Source of the DNA: Streptomyces showdoensis
GTDB taxonomy: Bacteria; Actinomycetota; Actinomycetes; Streptomycetales; Streptomycetaceae
Direction: 5' to 3'
Length of the DNA: 64,000 nt
Assembly (NCBI RefSeq): GCF_039535475.1
Contig: NZ_BAAAXG010000026.1
Span: 3,405,501 to 3,469,500, forward strand
A model generated the notes under the pieces. That model did no database searches and was not told the origin of the DNA. It saw only the letters and a list, made by a program, of their open reading frames with translations. Shown here one piece after another: positions 60,509 through 64,000 of this stretch. The first letter of the stretch is position 1, and each line of letters begins with the position of its first letter. The translations under genes and the position numbers were made by a program.

Positions 60509-61804
60509 CTAAGCCGCCTCCGCCTCCGAGGCCGCCCCCGCCGGCCGCAGCCCCAGGTCCGCCAGCAGCGTCGTCGCCGCCCGGCGGGCCGAGGCGAGGG
60601 CGCCGACCGGGGTGCCGGTGCCGCGGTGGTCGCCGCACACGTACAGCCCGGACAGGACCCGGACCGGGCGCTCCGGGTCGAAGGGCGGCCGCATCGCCGG
60701 GAAGGCGTACGGGGTGTGGTGCAGCGCCAGCAGCTCCCACTCGTCCGTCGACGCGCCGTACAGCGTCGCCAGGTGCTTGCGGACCCGCCGCTCGGTGTCG
60801 TCCGGCGCGGTCCCCAGCACCGTCGAGGTGATCAGCGTCCGCCCGGCCGGCGCGCGGGACGGGTCGACCGCGCTCATCACGGCGGTGTGGGCCACCGGGC
60901 CGCCCGGGTCGGACTCCAGCATCAGCACCGGGTCCGCGGTGGGCGCGACCGGCGCCGTGTGGTGCAGCACGGTCGCCGCGTGGTACTCCGGCACGCACAG
61001 CCCCGGCAGCAGCTCCGCCGCCGTCCGCCCGCCCGTCGCCAGGATCACCGAACGGCAGGCGAACACCCCGTGCTCCGCCGTCGTGACCCGTGCGATCGAC
61101 ACCTCGGTGACCTCGACGCCGGTACGGACCGTCCCCGGCGGCAGCCCCGCCGCGAGCCGCTCCGGCAGCGCGTCCGAACCGCCCGCCGGCACGCTCGGCC
61201 GGCCCCGCGCGAAGGAGCGCAGCGCGAGGTCCGCGCGGCGGCTGGAGGTGGTGAGGTCCGGGTCGCCGAGCAGCGCGGCGACCAGCGGACGCAGCACCCC
61301 CTGGACCGTACGGGCGGGCAGCCGGGCCGTCAGGGCCTCGCGGGCGCTCCGCTCCGCGCGGCCGAGCAGCCGCTGGGTGGGCGTGGTGGCCAGCCGCACC
61401 AGCGAGGCGCCGAGCCGCGCCTGGTCGAGCGAGGTGGCCGGATTCCGCGGGGCGCTCGCGAGGGCGCGTGCCCTGGCACGTGCTCCCCCCACGACCGAGG
61501 GCCCCGCGCCCCGCGAGCTCCACGGGGCGTGCGGCGCCCCCCACCGCCCGTACCGGCCGTCGCTGTGCACGACGACCCCGGGGGCGAAGGCGCGCAGCGG
61601 GACGCCCTCCAGCCGTGGCGCGGTGAACAGCGGCCCGAGCCGGTCGAGCCGGAAGCCGTCGACGGTGTCCGTCGCCATCCGGCCGCCGATCCGTGGTGCC
61701 GCCTCCAGGACCGTGACCGAGAGGCCGGCCTCGGTCAGCAGCCGGGCCGCCGCGAGACCCGCGATCCCGGCTCCTACGACGACGACGTCCGAGTTGTTGA
61801 GCAC
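60509..61804 (-). CDS. FAD-dependent oxidoreductase (amine oxidase/phytoene desaturase type)
   Basis: The 431-residue protein starts with the dinucleotide-binding motif VVVGAGIAGLAAARLLTEAG and ends with the C-terminal FAD motif SGLYVCGDHRGTGTPVGALA. It is a NAD(P)-binding-like FAD enzyme of the amine oxidase/protoporphyrinogen oxidase clan; substrate unknown. The start is a GTG with GGGGAGGGG upstream. Confidence 0.9.
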   Translation of the reverse strand: MLNNSDVVVVGAGIAGLAAARLLTEAGLSVTVLEAAPRIGGRMATDTVDGFRLDRLGPLFTAPRLEGVPLRAFAPGVVVHSDGRYGRWGAPHAPWSSRGAGPSVVGGARARARALASAPRNPATSLDQARLGASLVRLATTPTQRLLGRAERSAREALTARLPARTVQGVLRPLVAALLGDPDLTTSSRRADLALRSFARGRPSVPAGGSDALPERLAAGLPPGTVRTGVEVTEVSIARVTTAEHGVFACRSVILATGGRTAAELLPGLCVPEYHAATVLHHTAPVAPTADPVLMLESDPGGPVAHTAVMSAVDPSRAPAGRTLITSTVLGTAPDDTERRVRKHLATLYGASTDEWELLALHHTPYAFPAMRPPFDPERPVRVLSGLYVCGDHRGTGTPVGALASARRAATTLLADLGLRPAGAASEAEAA

Positions 61805-62071
61805 GTGCCCCTCCCCAGGTCGGCGCGGTTGGTGGGATGCCTATGCCCCCAACAGACCCCCGGAATGCCCGAGTTCGCAGAAGACTAGGCAGCGCTCCCA
61901 CCCGGCGAAGCCGCGCGCGACGGGGTGCACGCAGCACGGGGGAGCGCACGGGAGGGGAGCGGCGGGGGAACGGCGGGGAAAGGCGCGAGGTGGCGGGGCC
62001 GGCGGGGCGCCCGGCGCGCGGCCCCCGGTGGCGGCTCGCCGGCCGGGCCCCGGCAGGGCACCGACGGGACG

Positions 62072-62992
62072 TCAGCGGGCCGCCGCGCGCACCGACTCGT
62101 CGATCGTCGGGAAGGCGAAGTCGAAGCCCGTCTCCAACAGGCGCCCCGGCAGCACCCGCTGACTCCCCAGCACGTCCTGCGCGAACTCCCCGAGCACCAC
62201 CCGCAGCGCGGCGGCCGGCACGTGGAAGAAGGCGGGGCGGTGCAGCACGCGGCCCATCGCCGCGGTCACCTCCCGGTTGGTGACCGGCTCGGGCGCGGTC
62301 AGGTTGACCGGGCCCGACACCGCGGGGGTGTCCACCAGGTGCCGCAGCGCGGCGACCTCGTCGTGCAGCGAGATGAAGCTCCAGTACTGGCCGCCGTCCC
62401 CCATCCGTCCGCCGAGCCCGGCCCGGAACAGCGGGAACAGCCGTCCCCACGCCCCGCCCTCGCGCGCCACGACCAGGCCGGTGCGGGCGTACGCCACCCG
62501 GATGCCGGCGGCCTCGGCGGGAGCCGCGGCGGCCTCCCACTCCACGCACACCGACGGCAGGAAGCCCTCGCCCGCGGGTGCGCTCTCGTCCACCGCGCGG
62601 GAGCCGGTGTCGCCGTAGTAGCCGAGCGCGGTGCCGCAGACCAGCACCTCGGGCGGCTCGGCCAGCGAGGCGAGCGCCTCGGCGACCGCCCGCGTGCCGA
62701 GCACCCGGCTGTCGCGGATCTCCTTCTTGTACGCCTCGCTCCAGCGCCGCTCGCCGACGCCCGCCCCCGCCAGGTGCACGACCGCGTCGACCCCGACGAG
62801 CGCGGCGGCGTCCACGTACAGCCGGGCCGGGTCCCACTCGACCTCGTCGGGCGCGGCGGCGGGACGGCGCACCAGGCGCAGGACCTCGTGGCCGTCGGCG
62901 CGCAGGGAGCGCACGAGGGCGGAGCCGATCAGTCCGGTCGCGCCGGTGACGGCGACGCGCTTGCGGGGGGAGGTGTGAGGGGAGCGCTGCAT
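62072..62992 (-). CDS. TIGR01777-type NAD-dependent epimerase/dehydratase (SDR)
   Basis: The 306-residue protein has RVAVTGATGLIGSALVRSLR and the conserved HLAGAGVGERRWSEAYKKEI, then TALGYYGDTG with the active-site-like Tyr and a C-terminal DUF1731-like part with FHVPAAALRVVLGEFAQDVL. Members are also linked to SulA-like cell-division inhibition but no function is proven. The ATG at 62992 (MQRSPHTSPRKRV) is favoured. Confidence 0.92.
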   Translation of the reverse strand: MQRSPHTSPRKRVAVTGATGLIGSALVRSLRADGHEVLRLVRRPAAAPDEVEWDPARLYVDAAALVGVDAVVHLAGAGVGERRWSEAYKKEIRDSRVLGTRAVAEALASLAEPPEVLVCGTALGYYGDTGSRAVDESAPAGEGFLPSVCVEWEAAAAPAEAAGIRVAYARTGLVVAREGGAWGRLFPLFRAGLGGRMGDGGQYWSFISLHDEVAALRHLVDTPAVSGPVNLTAPEPVTNREVTAAMGRVLHRPAFFHVPAAALRVVLGEFAQDVLGSQRVLPGRLLETGFDFAFPTIDESVRAAAR

Positions 62993-63038
62993 GCGTTCAT
63001 CCTGCCCTTCCGGCGCGGTCCGTGGCACAGTGGCTCGC

Positions 63039-63536
63039 ATGATCGTTCCGGAGATTCGGATACGCGCGGCCCTGAGGGCCGACGAGCCCGTCCTCGCCGA
63101 GCTCGACCGCACCGCCTGGTCGCCGCTGCACGCGGTCCTGCCCGCCCCGGAGGGCGGCGAGCCGTTCTACGACGAGCGGCACCTGCCCGAGGACTACCTG
63201 GTCGCCGAGCTGCCGGACGCGGGCGTCGTGGGCTTCGTCCGCCTGGTCCGGGCCGTCCCGATCCCCAGCAACGCCCATGTGCGCCAGATCCAGGGCCTCG
63301 TCGTCGGCGAGGCCGCCCGCGGCAAGGGCGTGGCCCGCGCGCTGGTCCGCGCGGCGATGGACCGGGCCCGCCGGCAGGGCGCCACCCGCATCACCCTGCG
63401 CGTCCTCGGCCACAACACCCCGGCCCGCGCCCTCTACGAGGCGGAGGGCTTCGCCGTCGAGGGCGTCCTGCCGGGGGAGTTCCTGCTGGCGGGGGAGTAC
63501 GTGGACGACGTCTGCATGGGGCGCTCCCTGAGCTGA
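63039..63536 (+). CDS. GNAT family N-acetyltransferase
   Basis: The 165-residue protein has the acetyl-CoA loop GEAARGKGVARALVRAAMDR (R/Q-x-x-G-x-G/A) and the C-terminal LGHNTPARALYEAEGF. The start ATG lies 46 bp from the start of the divergent epimerase gene. Substrate unknown. Confidence 0.9.
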   Translation: MIVPEIRIRAALRADEPVLAELDRTAWSPLHAVLPAPEGGEPFYDERHLPEDYLVAELPDAGVVGFVRLVRAVPIPSNAHVRQIQGLVVGEAARGKGVARALVRAAMDRARRQGATRITLRVLGHNTPARALYEAEGFAVEGVLPGEFLLAGEYVDDVCMGRSLS

Positions 63537-63571
63537 GCTGAGCTGAGCCGGGCCGGGCCCGGGGCCCGGGC

Positions 63572-64000
63572 TCACCCCCCGCCCGCCACCCCCAGCACCC
63601 GCATCCCGCCCATCAGCTCCCGCAGGCACCGCACCGCGAGGGCGGCCGGTGAGCCCTCGCCGCGGGACGGTGCGTCCGTCTCGGCCCAGGTCTCCAGGGC
63701 GATCCGGATCGCGTCCGTCGCCGCGGCGGCGGCCAGGCGCAGCTCCAGGGGGTCGGCGGACGGGCCCGCGAGCCCGGCGAGGACACCGCGCAGCCGGTCC
63801 TCGGACTCCTGGTTGACGCGGTACCAGACGGCCCGCAGCGCCGGGTCGTGCTCGGCCGCGCGCAGCAGCCCGCGGGTCCAGCGCAGGCCCTCCTCCGCCT
63901 CCTCGCCCTCCGCGGCGAGCGAACCGGCGATGGACCGCTCCAGGGCGGCGGGCAGCGCCGTGCCGGGGGCGGTGGCGGCGAGCTCGGCCCGCCAGCGGTC
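63572..64000 (-). CDS. TetR family regulator, C-terminal part (5' end beyond window)
   Basis: On the minus strand an open frame enters at the window edge and ends at the TGA at 63572 (143 codons). The translated segment has a TetR C-terminal ligand-domain pattern, with GLRWTRGLLRAAEHDPALRA and AATDAIRIALETWAE. The DNA-binding part is outside the window, so the family call rests on the domain pattern alone. Confidence 0.6.
   Translation of the reverse strand, partial: DRWRAELAATAPGTALPAALERSIAGSLAAEGEEAEEGLRWTRGLLRAAEHDPALRAVWYRVNQESEDRLRGVLAGLAGPSADPLELRLAAAAATDAIRIALETWAETDAPSRGEGSPAALAVRCLRELMGGMRVLGVAGGG

Noticed and set aside
63540..63570. GAGCT pentamer repeats and GC hairpin after the GNAT gene as a terminator
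   Set aside because: Arms are imperfect and overlap with simple GGGCC runs, so the structure could be chance in this base composition.

Overview
The window is chromosomal DNA of a Streptomyces or very close relative. GC is very high with strong GC bias at third codon positions, GTG starts are common, and the gene order follows the conserved core region that I recall in S. coelicolor from glnA2 (SCO2241) through glnE, malR-malEFG, glnII and glnA to lipA-lipB (about SCO2193). I saw no tRNA, rRNA, CRISPR array, insertion sequence or phage gene.

Layout. 0-3 kb: end of an alpha/beta hydrolase, a CBS-domain protein, and a small envelope operon (hypothetical secreted protein, DUF3105, DUF305). 3-9 kb: the glutamine-synthetase-like gene glnA2, small PH-like, GNAT and VOC genes, and glnE. 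9-14.6 kb: membrane proteins, a TetR regulator divergent from an amino-acid-type permease plus amidohydrolase, and a PAP2 phosphatase. 14.6-29.3 kb: a starch/maltodextrin block of malR, malEFG, an alpha-glucosidase, a second MalR-like LacI regulator, a secreted alpha-amylase and a 1766-residue secreted two-module amylase/pullulanase. 29.3-38.4 kb: TetR, a ferredoxin reductase coupled to a ferritin-like predicted hydrolase, a large unrecognised membrane protein, a tyrosine phosphatase, a Met-rich membrane protein with a PepSY protein, and an OmpR-type winged-helix regulator preceded by a small ORF and two hairpins. 38.7-44.4 kb: glnII with a full GlnR box, a coupled HTH/vWA pair, an oxidoreductase, an ArsC-like protein and a small conserved protein.

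44.4-53.4 kb is an accessory island between conserved neighbours. On the minus strand run, in order, a TrmB/LuxR-like regulator, a 1326-residue GHKL (Hsp90-like) ATPase with an amyloid-signalling-like N-terminus and C-terminal winged-helix-like repeats, a cyclodipeptide synthase and a CYP121-like P450. The last two closely resemble the Mycobacterium tuberculosis Rv2275/CYP121 (mycocyclosin) pair. The P450 has a one-base frameshift in a C/G run at the heme loop. A thioester-domain, LAXTG-anchored surface protein is transcribed away from the regulator.

53.4-64 kb: glnA with a full GlnR box, an RDD protein, DUF4191, lipA and lipB, an NsdA-like regulator, a FAD oxidoreductase, a TIGR01777-type epimerase, a GNAT and the end of a TetR gene.

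Two themes link the genes. Nitrogen: glnA2, glnE, glnII and glnA lie within 52 kb, with GlnR boxes at glnII and glnA, and only GlnA carries the adenylylation tyrosine that GlnE modifies. Carbon: secreted amylase and pullulanase feed the MalEFG transporter and cytoplasmic alpha-glucosidase under MalR-type control, with repeated CTTGC elements in the control regions.
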